From positions 62,001 through 126,000 of the forward strand of contig CAZIUE010000007.1 in the NCBI GenBank assembly GCA_964542535.1: 64,000 bases of DNA. The letters run 5' to 3'. A program made the translations under genes and the position numbers. The notes under the pieces are model-generated. The model did not search any database, was not told the DNA's origin, and worked only from the letters and a program-made list of their open reading frames with translations. This stretch comes from Pseudopelobacter sp964542535. GTDB taxonomy: Bacteria > Desulfobacterota > Desulfuromonadia > Geobacterales > Pseudopelobacteraceae. Below, piece after piece: positions 50,606-59,148 of this stretch (positions are counted from its first letter, which is position 1; each line of letters begins with the position of its first letter).

Positions 50606-50635
50606 GTCCGGTTTCCAACATCGGTGGCGCACCCG

Positions 50636-50672
50636 ACGCCCGGAGCACGGCAGCAGCCGCTCCGGGCGTTTT
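50636..50672 (+). terminator. Terminator of chemoreceptor gene
   Basis: The 11-bp stem ACGCCCGGAGC/GCTCCGGGCGT (50636-50646, 50659-50669) is followed by TTT. Confidence 0.75.
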
Positions 50673-50703
50673 GCCGTCGGAAGGGGGCGCTCACGAAAAA
50701 AAC

Positions 50704-50734
50704 TTGACCCGTCTATCGGTTCACGGTTTAGCGT
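50704..50734 (+). promoter_or_regulatory. MerR-type promoter with 19-bp spacer
   Basis: TTGACC (50704-50709) and TAGCGT (50729-50734) are 19 bp apart, longer than the 17-bp norm. An imperfect dyad ACCCGT...ACGGTT lies between them. This overlong spacer with a central dyad is the hallmark of promoters switched on by MerR-family proteins. It fits control by the MerR gene 290 bp downstream. Confidence 0.6.
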
Positions 50735-50788
50735 TGCTCCTGTCATGGCCGTGACATATATTTCCTCAGGTACGAAAGGATGATAACC

Positions 50789-50974
50789 ATGCAACAGACA
50801 GTGACGGTTGAAGAGTGGGTCGCGCGGTTCCGCGCGATCGGTCTGGATGACGGGGCGATGGAGCAGTGGCATCGCCTGTTTGAACGGGAAAATCCCCGGG
50901 GGCATCGTGCCTTCCTGGAGTGGCTCGGACTCCCTCCCGATGAGGTGGAGCGCATCCGGCGCAAGCATGCCTGA
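50789..50974 (+). CDS. Small stand-alone effector-domain-like protein
   Basis: The 61-residue protein (start MQQTVTVEEWVARFRAIGLD) is mostly helical. Its residues 10-58 align without gaps to residues 119-167 of the MerR regulator encoded next, and about half of the positions are identical (shared: MxxxH, FERxxPR, HxxFL, LGxP, RIRR). So it is a free copy of the MerR C-terminal effector domain. I start at 50789, where AGGA lies 8 nt upstream; an ATG 9 bp earlier is too close to that site. A terminator follows before merR. It may bind the same ligand or pair with the regulator. I know of no described family with this arrangement. Confidence 0.72.
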   Translation: MQQTVTVEEWVARFRAIGLDDGAMEQWHRLFERENPRGHRAFLEWLGLPPDEVERIRRKHA

Positions 50975-50980
50975 CCGATC

Positions 50981-51010
50981 CGCCCCCGGCCCGGGCCGGG
51001 GGCGCTTTTT
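50981..51010 (+). terminator. Terminator/attenuator between small protein and merR
   Basis: The perfect 24-bp palindrome at 50981-51004 (CGCCCCCGGC arms) is followed by CTTTTT; the merR ribosome site begins only about 5 nt later. Read-through or a separate promoter is needed for merR. Confidence 0.8.
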
Positions 51011-51023
51011 CCGGAGATAACGG

Positions 51024-51584
51024 ATGTATCGCATCGGACAACTGGCAAAACTCAGCGCCGTCTCCCGCAGTACCCTGTTGTACTATGACCGTATCGGGCT
51101 CTTGTCGCCCTCCCTGCGCAGCGGGTCGGGCTACCGGCTCTACTCCGACGCCGACCGGCAACGGTTGGAGGCGATCCGCTCCTACCGCCGGGCCGGCCTG
51201 GGGGTGGAAGACATCCGCTCCATACTCTCCCGGGGCGACGATGACTCCGCCCAACTCCTGCGTCGGCGCCTGGAGGAGATTGGCGGAGAGATCGCCTCCC
51301 TGCGAACCCAGCAGCTGGTGCTGACCGGCATGCTGCGGGGCGGAGCGGAACCGGAGGGGACGATGGACAAGGCGTTGTTCGTGGCCATGCTGCGGGCGGC
51401 CGGTATGGATGAACGTGCCATGAAGCGGCTGCATGCCGAATTCGAGCGCCGTGAACCCCGGGCCCACCATACCTTCCTCCTGTCGCTGGGCATTCCCCGG
51501 GGCGAGGCCCTGCGCATCCGGCGCTGGTCGCTCTCCCGTGACACCGGGCAGGATGAGGGGCATTCCATGGAACCGGGGGAATGA
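51024..51584 (+). CDS. MerR family transcriptional regulator
   Basis: The 186-residue regulator has the MerR winged helix (MYRIGQLAKLSAVSRSTLLY, YYDRIGLLSPS, GYRLYSDADRQRLEAI), a dimerisation helix (about 75-108) and a C-terminal helical effector domain (115-168). No conserved Cys pair is seen, so it is not one of the classic metal sensors. The effector domain is repeated as the small protein encoded just upstream. GGAG lies 7 nt before the ATG. It probably controls the 19-bp-spacer promoter at 50704-50734. Confidence 0.9.
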   Translation: MYRIGQLAKLSAVSRSTLLYYDRIGLLSPSLRSGSGYRLYSDADRQRLEAIRSYRRAGLGVEDIRSILSRGDDDSAQLLRRRLEEIGGEIASLRTQQLVLTGMLRGGAEPEGTMDKALFVAMLRAAGMDERAMKRLHAEFERREPRAHHTFLLSLGIPRGEALRIRRWSLSRDTGQDEGHSMEPGE

Positions 51585-51714
51585 CCTGCTGACCTTGTCT
51601 GGGGGACACGTGCTCATGGCATCCGCACGGGATTTGTGGTAAGTGATACAGGGCGTCCCGTGCTGCCACGAGCAGGGGGAGAGCCCCTGAAATTCCTCCC
51701 GGAGAGCCAGACCC

Positions 51715-53493
51715 ATGTCACTTGCAGGCGACCTGAAGCATTTTCCCATCATCGACATCATCCAGTTGCTGCACGGGGCCCGCAAGAGCGGCGTGCTGCG
51801 TCTTTCCGGAGAGCGGGGCGAGAGCCAGCTGGTGTTCCACGAAGGAGACCTGGTCGGCGCCAACTACCTGAACAGCCGCGTACGCATCGGTCAGGTGCTG
51901 GTCAGCGCCGGCGCCATAACGGAAGAGCAGCTGGTCCGGGCCCTGGAGATGCAGAACAGTGCCGGCGACCGGCGCCAGCCGCTGGTCAACACCCTCCTGG
52001 AACAGGGGATGGTCGATGAGACCGCGGCGTACAACGGTCTGGAATCACTGATTGAGATGACCATCATCGAGGCGATGACCTGGAAGGAGGGGCACTTCAC
52101 CCTGGAGATGGGCGAGCGTGGGGGCGCGGATGGCTACCGCTTTTCCAGGACCGCCGTTCCCCAGCGAATCCTGCTGAATTCCCAGGGAATTCTTATGGAG
52201 ACCCTGCGCATCTACGATGAAAAGGTGCGTGACGGTTCCGTGGACGAGATCCTGAGCATTGCCGGCGTGGAACACCTGGGACTGGAACCGCCGCCGGAGG
52301 ATGAGGGCCGGGAAACGGAGCCGACGGCGCTCCAGCTGATGCTCGTCCAGCAACGGGACCTGGTCCGGCGCGCCGGAGATCAGAGCTACCGCTCGGCGGA
52401 AGAGCTGGGGCGCCTGATCGTCGGGGAGTTTCCCGACGCCACCACAGAACAGAAGCAGGAGCTGGTCTCCCTTCTGACCGCGCCGGGACCGGAGGCGGGC
52501 GGGGCGGGCGAGCCAGCGGGGTTGGCCGTGATCCTGGTTACCCGCTCGGCGCTCGTCTCCACCATGGTCAGAGCCGTCTGCCACCGGGAGGGGATCTACG
52601 TCGTTGCCACGGATGAAATCACCTCGGTGGGCATGAGCGTCAGGCTGTTGTTGTGCCAGGCCTTGCATCTGATCCTGATCCTGGACGTTCCCCATGGCGA
52701 TGTGGTGCAGGAGAGTCTGGCCGCCGGAGCGGAGCTGAGCACGTACCCCCAGGTGTCCCTGGTCCTGGCGGCCTGCTCCCGCTTCTGGGGCCTGCTGGGG
52801 ATGCAGGCCCTGGCTTCGGGCATGCGTGCCATCATCCCGCGCCCCTGCCGGGAGTGCGGGGAGGAGGCCTACCTGCGGCAGGCCCTGGCCTTCTGCTCGG
52901 GGCTGGGAGCCTTTCTGCGGTCGCTCTCGTCGGAGCATGGCAAGAACGCCGACCAGCGTTTTTTCACCTGCATCTCCCGGCTGCGCGACTGCAAGACGCG
53001 CACGGAGATAGCGGATGCGCTGCTGGCATACCTGATGGAGCCGTTCGAGCGCGGCATCGTCTTCCTGGTGACTGAAGCGGAACTGGTGGCGGAACACTCC
53101 TTCGGCGTCGGGGAAAACAAGGGGGAGGGACTGAAACCGCTCTCCACCCTCTGCATTGCCCGGGATGATCAGGAGATCTTCGAGGATGTGGTCAAAACCG
53201 GAACGATGTACTACGGGTTTCACAGCGATTCCACCTGGCCCCATCAGCTGTACCGTCTGATCGGCAGGCCGGACAGCCCGGAGGTGCTGCTCTTCCCGCT
53301 GGTGCGCGCCAACAGGGTCGTGGCGTTCATCTATGCCGATTTCGGATCACGGCCGGCAACCGCACCGACCCTGGCCTGCATCGAGGCGCTGGTGCAGTAC
53401 TGCACCGCCCAGGTCAGCATTTCGGCATACCGCCAGAAGTTGAAGACCATGCTGGAGCGGCAGAGAACCCAGGAACCTCCCCAGGCAGGCTGA
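51715..53493 (+). CDS. DUF4388 (PATAN) sensory protein with GspE-N-like and GAF-like regions
   Basis: This is a 592-residue soluble signalling protein without a catalytic or DNA-binding module. The N-terminus (1-60 and about 110-145) is the DUF4388/PATAN domain (LAGDLKHFPIIDIIQLLHG, KSGVLRLSG, GQLVFHEGDLVGANY). A GspE/PilB N-terminal-like module is inserted (RIGQVLVSAGAITEEQLVRA, about 62-105). The middle (about 265-400) is a receiver-like fold without a clear phospho-Asp. The last third (about 405-580) is GAF-like (PLVRANRVVAFIYADFG). Such proteins are common in Geobacter and myxobacteria and take part in motility or signalling by protein contacts. The exact role is unknown. Confidence 0.8.
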   Translation: MSLAGDLKHFPIIDIIQLLHGARKSGVLRLSGERGESQLVFHEGDLVGANYLNSRVRIGQVLVSAGAITEEQLVRALEMQNSAGDRRQPLVNTLLEQGMVDETAAYNGLESLIEMTIIEAMTWKEGHFTLEMGERGGADGYRFSRTAVPQRILLNSQGILMETLRIYDEKVRDGSVDEILSIAGVEHLGLEPPPEDEGRETEPTALQLMLVQQRDLVRRAGDQSYRSAEELGRLIVGEFPDATTEQKQELVSLLTAPGPEAGGAGEPAGLAVILVTRSALVSTMVRAVCHREGIYVVATDEITSVGMSVRLLLCQALHLILILDVPHGDVVQESLAAGAELSTYPQVSLVLAACSRFWGLLGMQALASGMRAIIPRPCRECGEEAYLRQALAFCSGLGAFLRSLSSEHGKNADQRFFTCISRLRDCKTRTEIADALLAYLMEPFERGIVFLVTEAELVAEHSFGVGENKGEGLKPLSTLCIARDDQEIFEDVVKTGTMYYGFHSDSTWPHQLYRLIGRPDSPEVLLFPLVRANRVVAFIYADFGSRPATAPTLACIEALVQYCTAQVSISAYRQKLKTMLERQRTQEPPQAG

Positions 53494-53628
53494 TTGCGGC
53501 CGGGAACAGGGAAAACCCTTCACCGAGCCTTGGAAGGGACGATTTGAACTCCCGCGGAGCCTGAGCTTTACGTCGAGAGGCCGGCACCGTCGGCCGCCGA
53601 CGGGTATGGTCGCTCTGCACCTGTGCAC

Positions 53629-55854
53629 TCAAACCTCGATCCTGAATTCGGCGCCCTCTTTCGTGTTGCGGACGGAAAGGGAACCGTGCATGTTCTTCTC
53701 GATGATGGCTTTGGACATGAACAGCCCCACGCCGGTTCCCCTCTCCGGCCCCTTGGTGGTGACGTACGCTTCGAAAATCCTGTGGATGATGTCGTCGGAA
53801 ATGCCGCCGCCGTTGTCGGCAATGGTCACGACGCTCCTCCCCTTTTCGACGCCGATGGTTATCATGAGCCTGGGGCTGATGATCTGCCGTTCCGAAAAAA
53901 CATCCCGCGCGTTGAGAAATACGGTAAGCAGGACCTGTGCATACTCATTGGGATAGCCGGTGATGACAGGATCGTCCAATGCGTTTATTTCTACGGAAAT
54001 AGCCGTTTTTCTGAAGTTTCCCGCGATCAGGGACAAGGTTCTGGTGACGACCTGCTGCACCCTGAAGGTGAGTTTCTGCTTGTCCGGTCTGAAAAAATTC
54101 TTGAAATCATTTATGGTCTGGGACATGTGCAGAATCTGGTCCATGGCCCTCTCCACCGCATCATCCAGGTATTCCCTGCTCAGTTCGCCGTCCCCATGGG
54201 TCATGGGCAGTTCCTGGAGGATAAGCCCCAGCGTATTGAGCGGCTGACGCCACTGGTGGGCTATGTTCTCGATCATCTCCCCCATCGCCGCCTGGCGGCT
54301 TTGCAGCACAAGCAGGCGTTCTTTCTCGCGGAGTTCTTCCGCCGTCCGTAGACGTTGCAGGGTCTCCTCCCGCAAGGCCCGCTCAGCCTCCCTCCTGCGG
54401 GCTTCCCGGTCCAGGTTGTCCAGGGCGAAGGAGATGTCGGTTGCCAGCTGCAGCAGCAGCCCGTCCATGCCCCCATGGAAAAAGAACTTTTCAGCGGCGT
54501 AGGTGGTCAGGACACCGATGGCCTTTTCGTTCGATTTCAGGGCGATGGCCGCCACCGACCGGTACGCGTGCCTTTCCGCCTCCCCGTGCCAGGGCCCACT
54601 GCCCGGATCATCCAGGAAGTCGTTGACTATTTCCAGCTTTCCACCCTGGATGGCGCACGCGATAGCCCCCTGTGCCTCCGGTTCTTCCCTGAGGAGCACC
54701 CTGAACTCTTCCAAGCTGGAATCGTCTTTGCTGCTCCATGCGGCGGATTTCACCAGGGCGGTATCCTGGTCCACAACTCCTATCCAGGCCAGTTGGAAGC
54801 CGCCATGCTCAACGATAACCCGGCAGATTCGCTGGAACAGGACCTGGCGGTCGCTGGAGTGGACAATGGCCTTGTTTGTTTCGCTCAGCACCGCGTAGAG
54901 CCGGTTCAAGCGCAGTATCTGTTCTTCAGCCTTCTTGCGCTCGGTGATGTCGTGGAAGTGCCCCATGGTCAGTCCCCGTCCGTTGTGCTCCAGATAACTA
55001 CTGGTCACTTCCACGGGAATCAGCCGTCCCGAGGCGTTTCGGTGGGTCGTCTCGAACAGCAGCGACCTGCCCTGCTTCATCTGCTCCAGGCCGACATCGA
55101 CGTTTTCCATGTCGAATACGGGGTCCCAGTCGGGAATGCGCATGGTGAGCAGCTCTTCGAGGGGTTTCCCGAAGTGGGAGCAGGCCGCCTGGTTGGCATA
55201 GGCCATGCGGAATCCGTCCGCCGGATCGAGCACATAGACCGGGTCGCGCGTGTACTCGATCAGGGTTTTGAAAAAAGAGGCTTCCTGCTCGACTTTATTC
55301 CGTTCCTCCACCTCCCGGGCCAGTTTCAGGTTGTTCAGCCCCAGTTCGGCCATTACCTGAACCAGATTGCGGGAATATTCCATTATGTTTCTGATCTGTT
55401 CGCGGCTGCGTATGGGAATCATGCCCATAGCCCGGAGATAGTCGTTTTCGTCAAAGCCGAATTCCCTGGCCTGGGCACGAAAATAGTCCGGGTCCGGCTT
55501 GTCGTCATCGTAGAAAAACTGCCCGGTGAAGAATGTTGCCACGTACTCTCCGTTGATCCTGATCGGCATGGCGACATCCCGCAGGCCGTTCTTGCACGTG
55601 TAGTCCAGATATTCTCCGTCGAAAGAGTGCAGATGGGACTTGATGTACGTGTCACTCTCGTGGCAACGGACACAGCTGTCCGGATGTATGCGATGGAAAC
55701 GGACGCAGAGGTCCTGCCAGCCGACTGCCACCAGGATATTTTCATCCTCATCCATGATGGCGGATGGTGTGCCGTTGATTCTGTACTGGGCTTCCAGCAG
55801 CTGCTGGAGTTGATTGATATCGACGAGTCGGGAAAAGGGGGGGGAGTTGGCCAC
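53629..55854 (-). CDS. PocR-PAS-GAF sensor histidine kinase
   Basis: The 741-residue soluble kinase starts at GTG 55854 after GAGGT. The N-terminal PocR-type domain (about 10-170) has LLEAQYRINGTPSAIMDEDE, a Cys pair in HPDSCVRCHESD and YTCKNGLRD. These cysteines suggest binding of a metal or small hydrocarbon/redox ligand. A coiled coil, a PAS domain (about 200-310), a GAF domain (about 325-480) and a second coiled coil follow. The kinase core has phospho-His in ENIAHQWRQPLNTLG and GHKL motifs (NARDVF, ADNGGGI, GTGVGLFMSKAII). No response regulator is adjacent. Confidence 0.9.
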   Translation of the reverse strand: MANSPPFSRLVDINQLQQLLEAQYRINGTPSAIMDEDENILVAVGWQDLCVRFHRIHPDSCVRCHESDTYIKSHLHSFDGEYLDYTCKNGLRDVAMPIRINGEYVATFFTGQFFYDDDKPDPDYFRAQAREFGFDENDYLRAMGMIPIRSREQIRNIMEYSRNLVQVMAELGLNNLKLAREVEERNKVEQEASFFKTLIEYTRDPVYVLDPADGFRMAYANQAACSHFGKPLEELLTMRIPDWDPVFDMENVDVGLEQMKQGRSLLFETTHRNASGRLIPVEVTSSYLEHNGRGLTMGHFHDITERKKAEEQILRLNRLYAVLSETNKAIVHSSDRQVLFQRICRVIVEHGGFQLAWIGVVDQDTALVKSAAWSSKDDSSLEEFRVLLREEPEAQGAIACAIQGGKLEIVNDFLDDPGSGPWHGEAERHAYRSVAAIALKSNEKAIGVLTTYAAEKFFFHGGMDGLLLQLATDISFALDNLDREARRREAERALREETLQRLRTAEELREKERLLVLQSRQAAMGEMIENIAHQWRQPLNTLGLILQELPMTHGDGELSREYLDDAVERAMDQILHMSQTINDFKNFFRPDKQKLTFRVQQVVTRTLSLIAGNFRKTAISVEINALDDPVITGYPNEYAQVLLTVFLNARDVFSERQIISPRLMITIGVEKGRSVVTIADNGGGISDDIIHRIFEAYVTTKGPERGTGVGLFMSKAIIEKNMHGSLSVRNTKEGAEFRIEV

Positions 55855-55929
55855 GGTAACCTCAATGCCTTGTGTTCATATGCCGCCGAACCTATGTCGC
55901 CCGCGGGCGGACCGGATGAAGAGCCTCAA

Positions 55930-55959
55930 AATATACCGCTGGTGAATGATCGATGTCAA
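55930..55959 (-). promoter_or_regulatory. Sigma-70 promoter of PocR kinase gene
   Basis: On the minus strand a perfect TTGACA (55959-55954) and TATATT (55935-55930) are 18 bp apart. The leader to the GTG start is about 70 nt. Confidence 0.65.
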
Positions 55960-56234
55960 AGAGCAATTGCCGAGTCTTCGCGGTATGTTGTTATTTTAGC
56001 GCTGATTGGGCGGACATCCGTTGTGCCGTCACCTCCCGTCCCCATCCGCTTTAGGCCGGATTCCTTGCGTCATGGGGGGATGGCGCTAGAGTTGATGACA
56101 GGGGCGTGAGCCGGGGGCGCTGGCAATGTGGAGAGCCGGCCCTTCCCCCTGGGTGGGGGAGGCGGCTGTCAGCATGTCGGGCGGCCCTGCTATTGCCCGC
56201 ATACCTACTATCATTTCCCAACAAGGAGGAGAGC
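55960..56234. other. Divergent intergenic region
   Basis: Between the PocR kinase promoter and the next plus-strand gene I see only the ribosome site AGGAGGAG at 56224-56231. No RNA gene or repeat is evident. Confidence 0.3.
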
Positions 56235-56756
56235 ATGCCACAGACCAGCGAACTGAAACGTTACCGCTGTTTCGAGATATTTTCCCAGTCAGCCGGGGTC
56301 GAGATTCGCGAGGCGTTCAAGGCGCACGAGGAGAACGGGCAGGTGACGGAGCGCGCCGGCAGGATACAGCTGCGCTTCTTCAGGTTGACCCCAAAAACGA
56401 AACCGGATGAGATCACCCAGATCCGCTTCATCTGCGAGCCTGACGAGGCCTACGGGTTGTCGCTGATGATCGCCCAGGTGGCCGGTTCCTCGGTGCCCTG
56501 CAGGGAAAAACTCAGTCCGCACAAGTTCTCGGCCGGTGAACAGCGGGATGAGATCGTGACCACGCTTACCGTGGAAAAATGGGAGCGGGGCGGCAAGGGG
56601 GGCTATGCCCTGACCGTGGGGCGCGGCAAGGAGTTCATCAGCGTACCGGTGACGCTGTCCAAGTTCCTCTTTGCGGGAGAGTTCCTCCGTTTTCTCTCCA
56701 CCCTGCAGTGCTGGGTGGAGAGGGCGGATAAGAGGGGTGGCGCCGGCAAGGAGTGA
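56235..56756 (+). CDS. Hypothetical protein
   Basis: This 173-residue soluble protein starts at 56235, where AGGAGGAG precedes the ATG; the frame is open further upstream without a start signal. It has alternating strand patterns (IQLRFFRLTP, IRFICEPDEAYGLSLMIAQV, TLTVEKWERGGKGGYALTVG, FISVPVTLSKFLFAGEFLRFL). These look like an all-beta fold with one helix, reminiscent of single-stranded-nucleic-acid-binding small domains. I do not recognise the family. It is upstream of the epoxide hydrolase and in the same direction, but 150 bp away. Confidence 0.7.
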   Translation: MPQTSELKRYRCFEIFSQSAGVEIREAFKAHEENGQVTERAGRIQLRFFRLTPKTKPDEITQIRFICEPDEAYGLSLMIAQVAGSSVPCREKLSPHKFSAGEQRDEIVTTLTVEKWERGGKGGYALTVGRGKEFISVPVTLSKFLFAGEFLRFLSTLQCWVERADKRGGAGKE

Positions 56757-56905
56757 CTTCCCCGCTGAACTAGTTGCTGGCGCTCCTGGGGCACCGGCGG
56801 GGGGGCGTTGCATATAATTGAAGCAGGCGTCCTCGGGCCAGCACACTTTTTTGTGGCACTATTTTTGACAACAACCGAGGACACACCCCAAAGGAGGCAT
56901 GACCC

Positions 56906-57877
56906 ATGAACGATGCATTCCCCCCACCCACCCTTATCCGCACCAACGGCATCCGCATGGCCGTGTACCAAGAGGGGTGCGGCTTTCCGGTGGTGCTCTG
57001 CCACGGCTTCCCCGAGCTGGCCTTCTCCTGGCGCCACCAGCTCCCGGTCCTGGCCCGTGCGGGCTTCCGGGCCATCGCCCCTGACCAGCGCGGCTACGGA
57101 AGAAGCGACAAACCGGCCGCCGTGGAGGAGTACGACATCCGCCATCTGGCCGACGACCTGGCCGGTATGCTGGATGCGCTGGAGGTGGAGAAGGCGGTCT
57201 TCTGCGGCCACGACTGGGGCGGGCATGTGGCCTGGGAGATGCCGATCCTCCACCCCGACCGGGTTGCCGGGGTGATCGGGATCAACACGCCCCACCGCTA
57301 TTTCCGCCGCATGGGTCCTGACCCGGTGGGGTGGCTGGAGGAACACTTCAGTCCCGGCAACTACCGGCTGGCGTTCCTTACGGCAGGGGTCGAGGATATG
57401 CTGACCCCGGAACTTCTGCCCCGTTTTCTGGCCGGCCTCTTCCGGGCGCGCCCCCTCACCATGGCACAGTATCTGGCTTCCCCTCCCGCAGTGCGCAACC
57501 TGGAGTTCGGCTTCATCATGGAGGCGGCCCTCTCCCCCGAACCGGGCGGCTGCAGCCTCATGAGCCAGGAGGAGCTGGATATCTACATTGAGGCCTTCAG
57601 CCACGGGGGGCTGACCGGTCCCCTCAACTGGTACCGCAACCTGATCCGCAACGCGGAGCTCCTGGCCGGCACCTGCGACCGGATCTCCGTTCCCTGTCTG
57701 ATGATCTCATCCGAGGACGACATCTTCCTCCCGCCGGAGCTGTCGGAGGGAATGGAGCAGTACGTGCAGGACCTGGAGAGGCACGTTATCCCCTGCTGCG
57801 GCCACTGGACCCAGACCGAACGGCCGGAGGAGCTGAACCGCCTGATGCTGGAGTGGCTCAGGCGCAGATTCGGGTGA
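56906..57877 (+). CDS. Alpha/beta hydrolase, epoxide hydrolase type
   Basis: The 323-residue hydrolase has the oxyanion motif HGFPE (33-37), the nucleophile elbow GHDWGG with Asp103 and a late His in CCGHWTQTERPEEL (~303), with the acid probably in SSEDDIFLPP. An Asp nucleophile followed by Trp marks epoxide hydrolases or haloalkane dehalogenases rather than esterases. The cap region has the Tyr residues (RYFRRMG, NWYRNLIRN) that epoxide hydrolases use to activate the ring. AAGGAGG is 9 nt before the ATG. The natural substrate is unknown. Confidence 0.9.
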   Translation: MNDAFPPPTLIRTNGIRMAVYQEGCGFPVVLCHGFPELAFSWRHQLPVLARAGFRAIAPDQRGYGRSDKPAAVEEYDIRHLADDLAGMLDALEVEKAVFCGHDWGGHVAWEMPILHPDRVAGVIGINTPHRYFRRMGPDPVGWLEEHFSPGNYRLAFLTAGVEDMLTPELLPRFLAGLFRARPLTMAQYLASPPAVRNLEFGFIMEAALSPEPGGCSLMSQEELDIYIEAFSHGGLTGPLNWYRNLIRNAELLAGTCDRISVPCLMISSEDDIFLPPELSEGMEQYVQDLERHVIPCCGHWTQTERPEELNRLMLEWLRRRFG

Positions 57878-58032
57878 CAGGGCTAGAAGTCGGTTCGGGA
57901 TGTCCTGCGAACGCTGCGTTTTCTCCCTCACGTTCCCGATCGTCTCCACGTCCCTGCACCTCTTCCTGTTCACGGGGTTCGGCGGCGGCCTGCTGCCGGC
58001 CTTGCCGTTCACCTGAGCGGCTTGCTTCCCCT

Positions 58033-58061
58033 TTGACGTATCGGACACGGCGGTATATAGT
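58033..58061 (+). promoter_or_regulatory. Sigma-70 promoter of AT-rich lipoprotein gene
   Basis: TTGACG (58033-58038) and TATAGT (58056-58061) are 17 bp apart. The leader to the lipoprotein ATG would be about 190 nt. The rest of the 384-bp gap (57878-58261) shows no gene; it turns AT-rich at about 58060. Confidence 0.6.
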
Positions 58062-58261
58062 GCCCGTCAATTAAAATTCATTTCAGAAATGTTGAGCTGG
58101 CGGCGGAAGTGTGGCTATGGCTGGGTTGTCTCTCGCTCTGCCTGTTTGCACAGGGAGCTGTGAAAACGGTAATCAGTTTTCATGTTCACAGACGAAATGT
58201 CCCGTTTGGGGGGTTATCAAGGTCTGGTCAATTACGAGTTGAATAGAAAGAAGAGACAAAA

Positions 58262-59050
58262 ATGACTAAAACCAGAATTCATTCAAAACTGTTTTGCTTT
58301 ATAGCTGTAGGAATGCTCTCCCTCTCTGGTTGCGGAACAAAGCACTATTACAACCCCAATTATCCCTCCACCCAACAGCAATATTATTTCAATAGAGACA
58401 GCTCCCAATGCGCTAATTACGCTCAAGGACTCGCCCCGACCACCTCAGTAAATTACATCGACAACGGGTCAAAAAGAACGGCCGGTACTTTCAACTTTTC
58501 AGATGGCAGGAAAAATTATAGCGGCAATTACAATTCTTATACGTATTCCACTGATTATACAGCTTCGTTTGTAAATGGAATGAATCTAGGAAATGCCTTG
58601 GCCACTCCTTTCCGACAGGAAAACATTTCGAACAACTGCCTAACTGCGCTTGGATGGTACAGGACAAAGCATAAGTATGACGTGCCTCCTCCTGTGGGCA
58701 ATGAAAATCTGAAAACTGTCGTCAACAATCTAGCCCAACAAGGGTTTGTTAATACGAGATATGTTAACGGCGTATACTATATGATTCGGAGCATGATCAA
58801 CGAAGGCGACACGATAAAAATGGTAATTGCAGATGTTCACCAGAATGGAAAGACTGCAGGTGGTAAAAGTTTTATTTACGGCATCGCAAGCTGGGTTATC
58901 AAGGACAAGAAAATTGCTTACATTGGCGAATACTCAGCATATGACATCGGCAATAATAAGCTATTACATGAAACTGCCAGAACAAAGGATTTTCAGGTAC
59001 AGAATGGATCAATGTTGCATGTGTATATGCTTGACTACGACTTGATTTGA
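58262..59050 (+). CDS. Lipoprotein of unknown function, AT-rich
   Basis: The 262-residue product has a lipoprotein signal peptide (MTKTRIHSKLFCFIAVGMLS then the lipobox LSGC, Cys24), so it should be anchored to a membrane. The mature part is rich in Asn, Tyr and Ser (YYNPNYPSTQQQYYF, SGNYNSYTYSTDY) and has two cysteines (Cys52-like in SSQCANY and NNCLTALGW) that may pair. The base composition is far more AT-rich than its neighbours, and codon use differs (many AAT, TAT, AAA), so it was probably acquired. I do not recognise a family. Confidence 0.72.
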   Translation: MTKTRIHSKLFCFIAVGMLSLSGCGTKHYYNPNYPSTQQQYYFNRDSSQCANYAQGLAPTTSVNYIDNGSKRTAGTFNFSDGRKNYSGNYNSYTYSTDYTASFVNGMNLGNALATPFRQENISNNCLTALGWYRTKHKYDVPPPVGNENLKTVVNNLAQQGFVNTRYVNGVYYMIRSMINEGDTIKMVIADVHQNGKTAGGKSFIYGIASWVIKDKKIAYIGEYSAYDIGNNKLLHETARTKDFQVQNGSMLHVYMLDYDLI

Positions 59051-59148
59051 AAGTCAAAGTCTCTGTTGCTTAGTGCTCAACTAAGCGTGGCAGACGGTCT
59101 CAGCAATGCTCAGCCGCTGGCGCCTTGAAACATTAAAGAGGTAAGAAA

